Shown in pieces: positions 17,893-26,615 of a DNA stretch of 64,000 nucleotides. The stretch is taken from assembly GCF_004116625.1 (NCBI RefSeq), contig NZ_NXIE01000001.1:248001-312000 (forward strand). Direction: 5' to 3'. This stretch comes from Halarcobacter mediterraneus. GTDB lineage: Bacteria; Campylobacterota; Campylobacteria; Campylobacterales; Arcobacteraceae. Position numbers and translations under genes: made by a program. The number at the start of each line of letters is the position of its first letter. The first letter of the stretch is position 1. The notes below the pieces were generated by a model, which was given only the letters and a program-made list of their open reading frames with translations, had not been told where the DNA came from and made no database searches.

Positions 17893-18413
17893 GAGTTTTT
17901 GTAGTAGTACTTTTAATTTTATCAGTAGTTAGCTATTTTATACCTGTTAATAATAGTACAAAAAATGATTCAATTGATGATATGCCTCTTTTAGTATTTA
18001 AAGATTCTACAATGTATACTCTAACAACAGAGAATATGAATAGAATAGTTTATTCAAAAGAAGTTCAAAGATTTAGAGATAGAGATGTTATGTATGAAGG
18101 TGCTTTAACTTTAAAAGGAAAAGATAAAAATAATAATGATATTACTGATATTTTATATTCAGATATTATCATAAAAAAAGCTGAACTTTATAAATTTTTA
18201 AAGAATGTAAGATTTAGAAGAGATGACTTTGTTACTTTAAATACAGATGAATTGTTTTATGATTCTTTGAAAGAAGTAGCAACAAATACTTTACCCTTTT
18301 ATGGTACTTATTATAGTAATAAAATTGAAGGAGAGAGTTTATATTTAGATATGAACTCTTATCATATGAAATCAAATAATACTCATTTTGAAATAGAAAT
18401 TGAAAAAAATTAA
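17883..18413 (+). CDS. lptC: LPS export protein LptC-like
   Basis: LptC is the bitopic inner-membrane protein that hands LPS from LptBFG to LptA. Here one N-terminal hydrophobic helix (VVVLLILSVVSYFI, about residues 5-20) is followed by a periplasmic beta-rich domain of about 150 residues. Sequence conservation in this family is weak, so the call rests on topology, size and its place between kdsC and lptA. The start lies inside the 3' end of kdsC. Confidence 0.82.
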   Translation: MVVRVFVVVLLILSVVSYFIPVNNSTKNDSIDDMPLLVFKDSTMYTLTTENMNRIVYSKEVQRFRDRDVMYEGALTLKGKDKNNNDITDILYSDIIIKKAELYKFLKNVRFRRDDFVTLNTDELFYDSLKEVATNTLPFYGTYYSNKIEGESLYLDMNSYHMKSNNTHFEIEIEKN

Positions 18414-18425
18414 AGGAAATATTTA

Positions 18426-18920
18426 ATGAAATTATTATTAAAAGTTGCATTGATTTCTACTTTTCTTTTTGCTAATGCAAATACAGAGAAACTCATAATT
18501 GATGCAAAAAACTTTGAGACAGATGATAGTAAAGGTGTTTCAATATTTACAGGAAATGTAAAATTGAAGATGGCAAAAGATAAACTAAACTCTGATAAAT
18601 TAGAAGTTTTTATGAAGCCTAAGTCTCAAGGTAAAAATGTAGAGCCTTTAAAATATATTGCTACAGGAAATGTAAGTTTTACAATTTTTTCAAATGGTAA
18701 ACATTATGAAGGAAAAGGTAGTAAAGTTATTTATGATCCAAAAAAATTAGAGTATACTGTTATTGGTAAAGGTTATTTAAATGAAGTAACAGAAAGTAGA
18801 GAACTTTATGGAGAAAAAATTTTTATAAACCAACAAACAGGAAGTGCTAAAGTTAGTGGTACAGATAATAAGCCTGTTAGATTTATTTTAAATATAGAAA
18901 GTAGTAATAAAGAAAAATGA
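18426..18920 (+). CDS. lptA: LPS transport periplasmic protein LptA
   Basis: LptA bridges the periplasm in LPS transport. A signal peptide (LLLKVALISTFLFANA) precedes an OstA-type beta-jellyroll (LIIDAKNFETDDSKGVSIF, then FTGNVKLKMAKDKLNSDK and YIATGNVSF). AAGGAAAT precedes the ATG. It overlaps engB by 4 bases. The other Lpt components (LptB, F, G, D, E) are not in this window. Confidence 0.92.
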   Translation: MKLLLKVALISTFLFANANTEKLIIDAKNFETDDSKGVSIFTGNVKLKMAKDKLNSDKLEVFMKPKSQGKNVEPLKYIATGNVSFTIFSNGKHYEGKGSKVIYDPKKLEYTVIGKGYLNEVTESRELYGEKIFINQQTGSAKVSGTDNKPVRFILNIESSNKEK

Positions 18921-19519
18921 AAATAGTAGATGCCCAATTTTTAACATCAGCACAAAGTATTATAGACTCTCCTGCTCCAGATAAAGCAGAAGTTGCTTTT
19001 TTAGGTAGATCTAATGTAGGAAAGTCTTCTTTATTAAATACTTTAACAAATAGAAAAGGTTTAGCTAAGTCTTCTTCAACACCAGGAAAAACTCAATTAA
19101 TAAACTATTTTGATATTAAGTTTAAAACCTCAAATGAAGAGTTACCTTATCTTTATGCAAGATTTGTTGATTTACCTGGATTTGGTTATGCAAAAGTCTC
19201 TAAAAGCTTAAAAAGAGACTGGAATAAAAACTTAACAGGTTATTTAGAAGAAAGACCATGTTTACAAATATTTGTTCATTTAGTTGATGCCCGACATACA
19301 GAGTTAGAAATAGATAAGAATGTGGATGATTTTTTACAAACAATAAAAAGAGGAGACCAAATAATTATTCATGCTTTTACAAAGATTGATAAATTAAAAC
19401 AAAATGACTTACAAAAATTAAAAAGAGCATACCCTGATGGAATTTTTATCTCAAATTTAAAAAAAAGAGGTTTAGAGCAACTTCAAAATAAAATTACAGG
19501 ATATCTCTTTGGAAATTAA
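18917..19519 (+). CDS. engB: Ribosome biogenesis GTP-binding protein EngB (YsxC/YihA)
   Basis: EngB is an essential small GTPase for 50S subunit assembly. G1 is GRSNVGKSSLLN, G2 region is SSSTPGKTQ, G3 is DLPGFGYAKVS and G4 is TKIDKL. The 200-residue length is normal. It is coupled to lptA (ATGA overlap) and to the GNAT gene, whose start lies 11 bases inside it. Confidence 0.95.
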   Translation: MKIVDAQFLTSAQSIIDSPAPDKAEVAFLGRSNVGKSSLLNTLTNRKGLAKSSSTPGKTQLINYFDIKFKTSNEELPYLYARFVDLPGFGYAKVSKSLKRDWNKNLTGYLEERPCLQIFVHLVDARHTELEIDKNVDDFLQTIKRGDQIIIHAFTKIDKLKQNDLQKLKRAYPDGIFISNLKKRGLEQLQNKITGYLFGN

Positions 19520-19970
19520 TTTTGTTAAACCTGATGTAAGTCATATAAAATCAATGCAAGAACTTGTAAAAGAAGAAGTAGAGAATGGAAATATTCTTTT
19601 AAGAACAGAAGATGAAATGGCTAATACTATTAGGTCTTATACTTTGGTTGAAGTAGATAGTAAGATAGCTGGATTTACTGCTTTGCATATTCATTCAGCA
19701 AGGTTAGCAGAAGTAAGAAGCTTGGTCGTATCTAAAAACTACAGGGGACTTAAACTTGGAAAAAAATTAGTAGAGGCCTGTATTACTGAAGCTAAAAAGC
19801 TAGGCTTGGAACAAATTTTATCATTAACATATGAAAAAGGCTTTTTTGAAAGTTGTGGTTTTCATGAAATTGCAAAAGAGGATATTCCTGAACATAAAAT
19901 TTGGGCTGATTGTATTAGATGTAAGCATTTCCCTATTTGCGAAGAAATAGCGATGGTATATGACTTATGA
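19509..19970 (+). CDS. GNAT N-acetyltransferase, candidate short N-acetylglutamate synthase
   Basis: A single GNAT domain fills the 153 residues: the acetyl-CoA pyrophosphate loop is VSKNYRGLKLGKKLVEAC, followed by YEKGFFESCGFHEI. The C-terminus (DCIRCKHFPICEEIAMVYDL) has three cysteines and resembles the short ArgA-like acetyltransferases of Campylobacterota, which are thought to make N-acetylglutamate for arginine synthesis. That function is inference from resemblance, not proven. Start is TTG inside engB; it overlaps the following kinase gene by 4 bases. Confidence 0.75.
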   Translation: MEINFVKPDVSHIKSMQELVKEEVENGNILLRTEDEMANTIRSYTLVEVDSKIAGFTALHIHSARLAEVRSLVVSKNYRGLKLGKKLVEACITEAKKLGLEQILSLTYEKGFFESCGFHEIAKEDIPEHKIWADCIRCKHFPICEEIAMVYDL

Positions 19971-22090
19971 AAAAAACTCTGCTAATAATATTAACTTTTC
20001 CTTTTATATTATTAGCAGAAACTAATTTTTCTTTTAAAACTAATTTAATTAAACTTACTAAAGAAGAAAAACTTTTCTTAATTGAAAAAAATATTGATTG
20101 TGTTGTTAGCAAAAATTGGCCTCCTTTTATTTTTGAAGATAATAACAAACTAGTTGGAATTTCAAAAGACTTTTGGGATTTGATCAAAAATAAAACTTTA
20201 ATTAGTTCTTCATGTCGTGATGTTGGTACCTTTCACGAACTTTTAACTTTAATACAGAATAAAAAAGCAGATATTAGTTTATCTTCTGCAGTAAGTGAAG
20301 AAACTCTTGATTTTGCCTTATTTTCTAAACCTTATATTTCTTATCCTCTTGCAATTGCTACAACTATGGATAAACAATATATTTCAAATACTTCTTTACT
20401 TAATAATAAAAAAATTGCTGTTGGTAAAAATTATAGTTCTTATCAAATTTTAAAAGCAAAGTACCCTAAAATTGAGTTTGTTGAAGTTGAAAATAATATA
20501 GAAGCTTTAAATCTTCTTGCTAGAGGGGATGTTTATGCTGTTGTAGATATTTTGCCTGTTTTATCTTTAATTATTTCAGAATATGGTTTTAAAAATATAA
20601 AGATCAGTGGAACAACAGAGTTTAATTTTGATGTTAGATTTATGGTTAGAAATGATTATGAAGAACTAGTTTCAATTATAAATAAGGCAATTGATTCTAT
20701 TACGAAAGAAGAGTTAAATCAAATCAAAAATAAATGGCTCTCCGTGCGATTAGAAAGTGTTGTTGATTATTCTAGATTTTGGGAAATAGGATTTATTATC
20801 TTTTTAGTATTAATTATTTTATTTTATAGACAATACATTCTTAATAAACATAATAAAAAATTACAAGAAGCTAATGAAGAAATAGAAAAGAAAACCATTG
20901 AATTGGAAAAAAAGACTAAGCAATTAGCAAAACAAAAAGAGTTGTTTGAAAAAATTTATAATGAATCAACTGATGGCATTTTTTTAGTAGATTTAAAACA
21001 AAATAGAATTATTGATTGTAATGACTCTGCTTTAAAAATATTAAAATATACTTTTAAAGAAGAGTTTATTCAACTAAAATTAGAAGATTTTTTCCCTTTT
21101 AAACAAGCAAATGGAATATCTTCAATTTTTAGAATATATAAAATGATTGATATAGCAATAGAAAAAGGTTCAAACTCTTTTGAGTTTATTTTTAAAAATA
21201 AAAAAGCCCAAAATATTTGGTTAGAAGTTGTATTAACAACTATTAATTTAGATGATAGTAATTTAATGCATGTTGTTTTAAGAGATATTGATAAAAGAAA
21301 AGAGATGGAAGAGGAACTGAATATCCTTACTTTTAATTTAGAAGGAAAAGTAAAACAAGAAGTAAAAAAGAATGAGGAAAAAACAAAACAATTGTTACAG
21401 CAAAGTAGATTAGCCCAAATGGGAGAAATGATTTCTATGATTGCCCATCAATGGAGACAACCTTTAACTGCAATATCTGCTACAACTAATAATTTACTTC
21501 TTAGAATGATGATAAAAGATAGACCAAAAGATGAAGATTTAGAAAAAGAGATATCTTTGATTTCTGATTATTCTCAATATCTTTCTAATACAATAGATGA
21601 TTTTAGGAACTTTTTTAAAAGTGAAAAAGAGAAAATTGATATAACTTTAGAAACTATCGTAAACAATTCAATTTCAATTATTAAAAATTCATTGGAATCA
21701 AATAGTATTAAATTGTCTATAGACTACTCTTGTAATGAAACAGTAAATGTTTTTGCATCAGAAGTAAATCAAGTAATTTTGAATTTAATTAAAAATGCAG
21801 AAGATGCTATTTTAGAAAGTAATTTAGAAGAAGGAGAAATAAAAGTATCAACTTTTTGTGAAGAAGCATTTTGTTATATTACTATAGAAGATAATGCAAA
21901 GGGAATTCCTGAAAAGATTATAGATAAAATCTTTGATCCTTATTTCTCAACTAAAACTTCAAAAGATGGTACAGGTTTAGGTTTGTATATGAGTAAAATT
22001 ATTATAAAAGATCATTGTGGAGGAGAGTTAATAGCATCAAATAGTAAAAATGGAGCTATTTTTACAATAAAAATACCTAAAAGTTTATAA
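19967..22090 (+). CDS. Hybrid-type sensor histidine kinase with periplasmic solute-binding and PAS domains
   Basis: The order is: signal/anchor helix (1-18), periplasmic family-3 solute-binding domain (about 45-265; GISKDFWDLIKNK, IAVGKNYSSYQIL), transmembrane helix (about 272-292), lysine/glutamate coiled coil (293-330), PAS (about 330-445), and a kinase core. H494 in IAHQWRQPL is the phospho-acceptor, and N, G1 and G2 boxes follow (NLIKNAEDA, DNAKGI, GTGLGLYMSKII). The N-terminal domain probably senses an amino acid-like ligand directly or via a partner. There is no receiver domain and no adjacent regulator gene, so it is an orphan kinase. Confidence 0.9.
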   Translation: MKKTLLIILTFPFILLAETNFSFKTNLIKLTKEEKLFLIEKNIDCVVSKNWPPFIFEDNNKLVGISKDFWDLIKNKTLISSSCRDVGTFHELLTLIQNKKADISLSSAVSEETLDFALFSKPYISYPLAIATTMDKQYISNTSLLNNKKIAVGKNYSSYQILKAKYPKIEFVEVENNIEALNLLARGDVYAVVDILPVLSLIISEYGFKNIKISGTTEFNFDVRFMVRNDYEELVSIINKAIDSITKEELNQIKNKWLSVRLESVVDYSRFWEIGFIIFLVLIILFYRQYILNKHNKKLQEANEEIEKKTIELEKKTKQLAKQKELFEKIYNESTDGIFLVDLKQNRIIDCNDSALKILKYTFKEEFIQLKLEDFFPFKQANGISSIFRIYKMIDIAIEKGSNSFEFIFKNKKAQNIWLEVVLTTINLDDSNLMHVVLRDIDKRKEMEEELNILTFNLEGKVKQEVKKNEEKTKQLLQQSRLAQMGEMISMIAHQWRQPLTAISATTNNLLLRMMIKDRPKDEDLEKEISLISDYSQYLSNTIDDFRNFFKSEKEKIDITLETIVNNSISIIKNSLESNSIKLSIDYSCNETVNVFASEVNQVILNLIKNAEDAILESNLEEGEIKVSTFCEEAFCYITIEDNAKGIPEKIIDKIFDPYFSTKTSKDGTGLGLYMSKIIIKDHCGGELIASNSKNGAIFTIKIPKSL

Positions 22091-22093
22091 GAA

Positions 22094-22588
22094 TTAATTA
22101 CTCCACCACATTCTTAAATATAATCCTAAAGTTGAAGTATAGCCTACTTCACTAAAATTAAGATTTTGGTTTTTATCATAGATAAAAGTTGTAGGAAAAG
22201 CTTTTATATTAAATTGTTTTGTTAAAAAACCATCTTCATCATTTACTACTTTAAAAGTAAGATTGTTTTTTTCTAAGTATTTTTTTATTTCTTTTTCATT
22301 TCCTGATTGTGTGGCAATAGTTATTACTTGATAGTTTTTTGAAACTTTTTCAATATTACTTGCTTCTAATTCGCAAATAGGGCACCATGTTGCCCAAAAA
22401 TGAATTAAGAGAGGTTTTTCCTTATCTATAAGATATTTCTCATTATTTAGAAGTTTAAATTCTTGTATATTTAACTTTTCTTTATTTAAATCAAGAGACT
22501 TATAATAGCTCACAATATTTAATACAATAACAAAAATTACTGTATATTTAATAGTTTCTTTTATATATTTTTTTATTTTACTATTCAT
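22094..22588 (-). CDS. Membrane-anchored thioredoxin-like (TlpA/ResA family) protein
   Basis: One N-terminal membrane helix (YTVIFVIVLNIVSYY, about 13-30) anchors a periplasmic thioredoxin fold. The redox motif is W-C-P-I-C in LIHFWATWCPICELEA, and the cis-proline segment is AFPTTFIYD. It is the reductase/cytochrome-maturation type rather than a DsbA type. It converges on the kinase gene with only 3 bases between their ends. It lies downstream of the RND operon, separated by a hairpin, so it may have its own promoter. Confidence 0.85.
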   Translation of the reverse strand: MNSKIKKYIKETIKYTVIFVIVLNIVSYYKSLDLNKEKLNIQEFKLLNNEKYLIDKEKPLLIHFWATWCPICELEASNIEKVSKNYQVITIATQSGNEKEIKKYLEKNNLTFKVVNDEDGFLTKQFNIKAFPTTFIYDKNQNLNFSEVGYTSTLGLYLRMWWSN

Positions 22589-22605
22589 TTAAAACCTTAG
22601 AAGTA

Positions 22606-22638
22606 TTTCCTTATGATTATTTATAAATCATAAGGAAA
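22606..22638. terminator. Stem-loop between the thioredoxin-like gene and the RND operon
   Basis: A 13-bp inverted repeat (TTTCCTTATGATT and complement) with a 7-base loop. It stands just after the RND permease gene on the minus strand. The T-run is better on the plus side (TTTT) than on the minus side, so as a terminator for the operon it is imperfect; it could also protect mRNA 3' ends. Confidence 0.5.
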
Positions 22639-22666
22639 TTTTAGCATTTTAGTATAAAGTGAATGT

Positions 22667-24322
22667 TTATAATATTTTATATATATGGTTTTTTATTATA
22701 ACTGGTACAAAAAACATTGATACTACATATGAAATTAATGTTCCACCAATTAATGCAACCCCAAGTCCTCCAAAAACTGCATCAGTTGCAAGTAATGAAG
22801 ATGCGAATACCATTGTTAAAACAGTTAGAATAATAGGTTTAGATCTGGTTGCTGTTGCTTTTGCAATGGCTTGATTTATAGTTAGTCCTTCATTTTGAAT
22901 TAATTGTTTTGTAAAATCAATAATTAAAGTAGAATTTCTTGAATTAATTCCAATAAGTCCAATAAAACCAATCAAAGAAGTTGCTGTTAGGTAAAAGGTG
23001 TCATTAGTAATAGTATCCATAATAATATGTGCAAAAATTACTCCAATAATTGAAATAAAACTAGCTAAAACTATTCCTCCTGAAATAGCGAAGCTTTTAT
23101 AGTAAACAACCATTAAAAAGAAAATTAAAACTAAAGCTATAATAAATGCTCCCCCTAAGTCTATAAAAGTATCTATTGTTACTTTTAATTCTCCATCCCA
23201 GATAAGTTTAAATTTTTCATTAGTTTGCTTGTTTATAAACTCTAAATTTAACATATCACTTTTTATCACTTTATAGTCTTTATCAAAATTATTTAAAAAA
23301 TCATCTCTTGCATCAAGTAAAGGATATATTTGACTATCTTTGTTTGTTTCAGCTATTACATTTATAAATGGAGTTAAATTTTTAGAAGTTAGCGTTGCTT
23401 CTGTTTTTGTTTTTGTGATTTTAACAAGTTCATTTACTGGTATTAAATTTCCATATTTATTTACAAGTTTTAGTTTTGAAAGTTCATTTAAAATGGCTTC
23501 TTTATTATTTGTATCAAATATTCTATTATCATCAAGCCTTAAGAAAATAGGTATTTGACTTTGTTTATTACTTTCATTAACAGCTGCAACACTTAAGCCT
23601 TGGTAAGCTAAATATATAGTATTTTTAACTTGTTCTAAAGAAATACCACTTTCAATAATCTTATTGTTGTCTAAACTTAATTCGAATTTATCAAGTTCAT
23701 CATCTGCCATAACATCTACATCTACCAAAGTTTTTTGCTTTTCTAAAACTTTTGCTACTTTTTTTGAAAAATCTCTTCTGCTGTCAAAAGAGTTTCCTCC
23801 ATAAACTTCTGCAACAATTGAGGCTAAAACAGGAGGACCAGCTGGTAATTCTATTAATTTGATATTGGCTTCATAGTTAGAACATTTTTCTTGAAGTTCT
23901 TCTCTAATTGAACTTACAAAGTTATAACTAGTAATATCTCTATCTTTAAATTTTTTTATATTTACAACAATTTCAGCTTGAGATTGTTTATCCTTTAAAG
24001 AACTTTGTTTTACTAAAGCTGCAAAGTCTAAAGGTTGTCCTTGCCCTAGAAAAACTGAAATATCTGTAACAATATCTTTGGTAATCAAAATTTTTGAAAT
24101 ACAAGAAGTTACTTCTTTTGTTTGATTTAATGAAGCTTTATCATGTAAATCTACATAAACTGAAAAAGTATCAGAATCCTTACTTGGTAACATTTTAGCT
24201 TTTGTAATCTCTATAGGAAAAGTAAGTACACTAAGTAAAAATAAAATAAGTGTAATTACATAAACCATCAAGGATTTAAAAGGATTTTCTAAAATTGTAT
24301 AAATAAAATTTTCAAGTTTCAT
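22667..24322 (-). CDS. RND efflux permease, C-terminal half (separate ORF)
   Basis: This 551-residue protein equals the second half of an AcrB/HAE-type permease: TM7 (VYVITLILFLLSVLTF), the periplasmic pore/docking region, and TM8-12 with GGIVLASFISIIGVI, TSLIGFIGLIGINSRNS and GALIGGTLISYV-like ends. It lies in the same reading frame as the N-terminal half, separated only by TAA and three codons. It has its own AAGGAT ribosome site 6 bases before its ATG. The two halves together (about 1060 residues) match one full permease. They may assemble post-translationally, or this may be a nonsense-mutated gene. Confidence 0.82.
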   Translation of the reverse strand: MKLENFIYTILENPFKSLMVYVITLILFLLSVLTFPIEITKAKMLPSKDSDTFSVYVDLHDKASLNQTKEVTSCISKILITKDIVTDISVFLGQGQPLDFAALVKQSSLKDKQSQAEIVVNIKKFKDRDITSYNFVSSIREELQEKCSNYEANIKLIELPAGPPVLASIVAEVYGGNSFDSRRDFSKKVAKVLEKQKTLVDVDVMADDELDKFELSLDNNKIIESGISLEQVKNTIYLAYQGLSVAAVNESNKQSQIPIFLRLDDNRIFDTNNKEAILNELSKLKLVNKYGNLIPVNELVKITKTKTEATLTSKNLTPFINVIAETNKDSQIYPLLDARDDFLNNFDKDYKVIKSDMLNLEFINKQTNEKFKLIWDGELKVTIDTFIDLGGAFIIALVLIFFLMVVYYKSFAISGGIVLASFISIIGVIFAHIIMDTITNDTFYLTATSLIGFIGLIGINSRNSTLIIDFTKQLIQNEGLTINQAIAKATATRSKPIILTVLTMVFASSLLATDAVFGGLGVALIGGTLISYVVSMFFVPVIIKNHIYKIL

Positions 24323-24331
24323 ATAAATCCT

Positions 24332-25864
24332 TTATAAAAATTTCTTAACTAAATAAGGAGTAAACATATATGCAACAATTAATGAAACAATAAGTGCAAT
24401 TGGTACAAATACAGGAAGAGGGTTCATAAATTGTCCCATCATACCTCCTACAAAAAACATTGGAATAAAAGTCATAATAATAGCTATTGTTGCAATATTT
24501 GTTGCATTTCCAATTTCATTTGTTGCAGTTATGGATAAGGTTTTGATATCAGTAGTTTTTTTATCCTCTTTTCTATGCCTAACTATATTTTCAATTACAA
24601 TAATTGCTGCATCAACAAGCATACCTAAACTTACAATTAAAGCAAAAAGAGTGATTCTATTTATAGTTTCATCTAAAATAAAACCAATAAAAAGTGTCAT
24701 TGATAAAATCATTGGAACCAATAATGAAACAATCATAGCTTCTTTAAAACCTAAAGTAAATATTAGTAAAATAGCAATAATTATAATAGAAATTAAAAGA
24801 TTCTGAACTAAAGAGTTCACAGCATTATTTGCTGTATATCCATCATCTCTTGTAATAACATATTTTATATTTTTATTTTCTAGTTTATTTTCTATACTTT
24901 TGATATATTCAAATATCTTTTCATTTATTATTACAGAGTTTGAACCTTTTAATTTTGATATTTCTAAAGTAAGTTGAGAAATACCCTCTTTGTGTTCCTT
25001 CGTATATAAAATAGCTTCTTTTTTATTTTGGATATCAAAGCCTTTAGTAACTTTTGCTACATCTTTTAAATAAATAGGGGTATTAAAATTATATGAAATA
25101 ATAATATTTTCTAAATCTTCTTTTGATTCTATAGCATTTTTTATACTTAATACAGTTAGGTTTTTTTCTTTATTATCACTTTTTATATTAGGAGTAATCT
25201 GTGATAAAGCTTTTACTCTTTGGGCAATTGCCCCTAAAGATAAATTATAGCTAGCTAATTTATTTGCATTGAATTCAACATTATATTGATCTTTTTTTTC
25301 TCCTTTAAAATCAACTAAAGCTACATTTTCTATTTTGTTTATTTCATGGGAAATCTTACTTATTTCATTATATAATTGAGTCTGAGAGATTTTATTATTA
25401 TCTACATAAAAAGCAATAGTTGCAATGGGAATATCTGTATCTATATCCATTGTTTTGACAATAGGTTCTAAGGCTCCTTTTGGCATCATATCTATATTCC
25501 TCATCACTTGGTCATATAGTTTTAAATTAGAATCTTTTTTATCTTCCCCTATATAATACTGTACTTGAACTATTCCTACTGATTCTTTTGCATAAGAATA
25601 AATATATTCAACACCTTTTATTTCTCTTATTTTTTTTTCCAAAGGTTCTATGATAACTTTTTGTATTTCACTTGGTTTTGCACCAGGAAGAGGAACTATT
25701 ACAGCTCCTCCACTTACTTTTATTTGAGGATTTTCTTCCCTTGGCATAAATTCTAATGAAATAAGTCCTAAAGATAAAATAAAAATACTCAAAATAAAAG
25801 TTAAGGGATGATCTATAAAGGTTTTGGCTAACTTCCCTGCAATATTATAGTTAATATCATTCAT
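24332..25864 (-). CDS. RND efflux permease, N-terminal half (separate ORF)
   Basis: This 510-residue protein equals the first half of a HAE-type RND permease: TM1 (FILSIFILSLGLISLEFMP), periplasmic domain with GAVIVPLPGAKPSEI, and TM2-TM6. The proton-relay helix 4 has the expected aspartates in ALIVSLGMLVDAAIIVIENI. It ends at TAA after MFTPYLVKKFL, just past TM6, at the junction between the two internal repeats. Downstream, in the same frame, is the C-terminal half. It overlaps the adaptor gene by 8 bases, giving the operon order TolC-adaptor-permease N-permease C. Confidence 0.85.
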   Translation of the reverse strand: MNDINYNIAGKLAKTFIDHPLTFILSIFILSLGLISLEFMPREENPQIKVSGGAVIVPLPGAKPSEIQKVIIEPLEKKIREIKGVEYIYSYAKESVGIVQVQYYIGEDKKDSNLKLYDQVMRNIDMMPKGALEPIVKTMDIDTDIPIATIAFYVDNNKISQTQLYNEISKISHEINKIENVALVDFKGEKKDQYNVEFNANKLASYNLSLGAIAQRVKALSQITPNIKSDNKEKNLTVLSIKNAIESKEDLENIIISYNFNTPIYLKDVAKVTKGFDIQNKKEAILYTKEHKEGISQLTLEISKLKGSNSVIINEKIFEYIKSIENKLENKNIKYVITRDDGYTANNAVNSLVQNLLISIIIIAILLIFTLGFKEAMIVSLLVPMILSMTLFIGFILDETINRITLFALIVSLGMLVDAAIIVIENIVRHRKEDKKTTDIKTLSITATNEIGNATNIATIAIIMTFIPMFFVGGMMGQFMNPLPVFVPIALIVSLIVAYMFTPYLVKKFL

Positions 25865-26615
25865 TATTTTGCCCTAAAATAACTTTACTATACATACCAG
25901 GATAGATATTTTTATCTTTTTTATCAAACTCTATTTTTAGTATAAAAGAGTGAGTCATATTTACAGTATTTGGAATAATTGATTTTATCTTTCCTTTTGT
26001 TTTATAGTTAATAGAATCAATTATTACTATAACTTCATCATTGATTTTAACTTTTGATAGCTGACTTTCTGAAATAGAAGTTTTTATTTTTAATGAGTTT
26101 AAATCTGTTAAAATAAATGCAGGAGAAGAGGGCATAGCTAATTCACCTTCTTTTATACTCTTTTTTATAATTAAACCATCATTTGGTGCTTTAATTTTTA
26201 AATATTCATATTGAGTATTTATTTCTTTAACTTTTGCTTGAGCTATTTTTAGCATTTTTTCTGTATTTTTTAGTTTTAGTTCCAAAAGTTCTAAATCATA
26301 TTTTGCAACTAAATCTTTTTTATATAATCGTTTATATCTTTCATAGTTTAATTTTATATTTTCTAAATTGTTCCTTTGTATTTCATAACTTGATAAGGCT
26401 TCATTTTTTAGACTATCAATATTAGAAGAGTCAATTATATATAAGATCTCTCCTTTTTTAACAAAGTCTCCTTCTGAAACATTGACTTCTTTTATATATC
26501 CCATAAATTTACTTGAAATGATTTTCTCATTGTCTGAAATAACTGTTCCTGTTAGTTCTTGTGCATATAAGTTTAAACTAGTTATAAAAGCTAGAATCGT
26601 TAAAAAATATTTCAT
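25857..26615 (-). CDS. RND efflux periplasmic adaptor subunit (membrane fusion protein)
   Basis: A signal peptide (MKYFLTILAFITSLNLYA) precedes a first lipoyl half (GYIKEVNVSEGDFVKKGEIL), an alpha-hairpin coiled coil (about 75-130), a second lipoyl half (LKIKAPNDGLIIKKSIKEGE) and a beta-barrel domain. At 252 residues it lacks most of the membrane-proximal domain of typical 350-400-residue adaptors. It overlaps the TolC gene by 4 bases and the permease by 8, so the three pump parts are coupled. Confidence 0.88.
   Translation of the reverse strand: MKYFLTILAFITSLNLYAQELTGTVISDNEKIISSKFMGYIKEVNVSEGDFVKKGEILYIIDSSNIDSLKNEALSSYEIQRNNLENIKLNYERYKRLYKKDLVAKYDLELLELKLKNTEKMLKIAQAKVKEINTQYEYLKIKAPNDGLIIKKSIKEGELAMPSSPAFILTDLNSLKIKTSISESQLSKVKINDEVIVIIDSINYKTKGKIKSIIPNTVNMTHSFILKIEFDKKDKNIYPGMYSKVILGQNNE

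Noticed and set aside
22667-25864. Frameshift in the RND permease
   Set aside because: The two halves are in the same frame; only a stop codon separates them, so no frameshift is involved.
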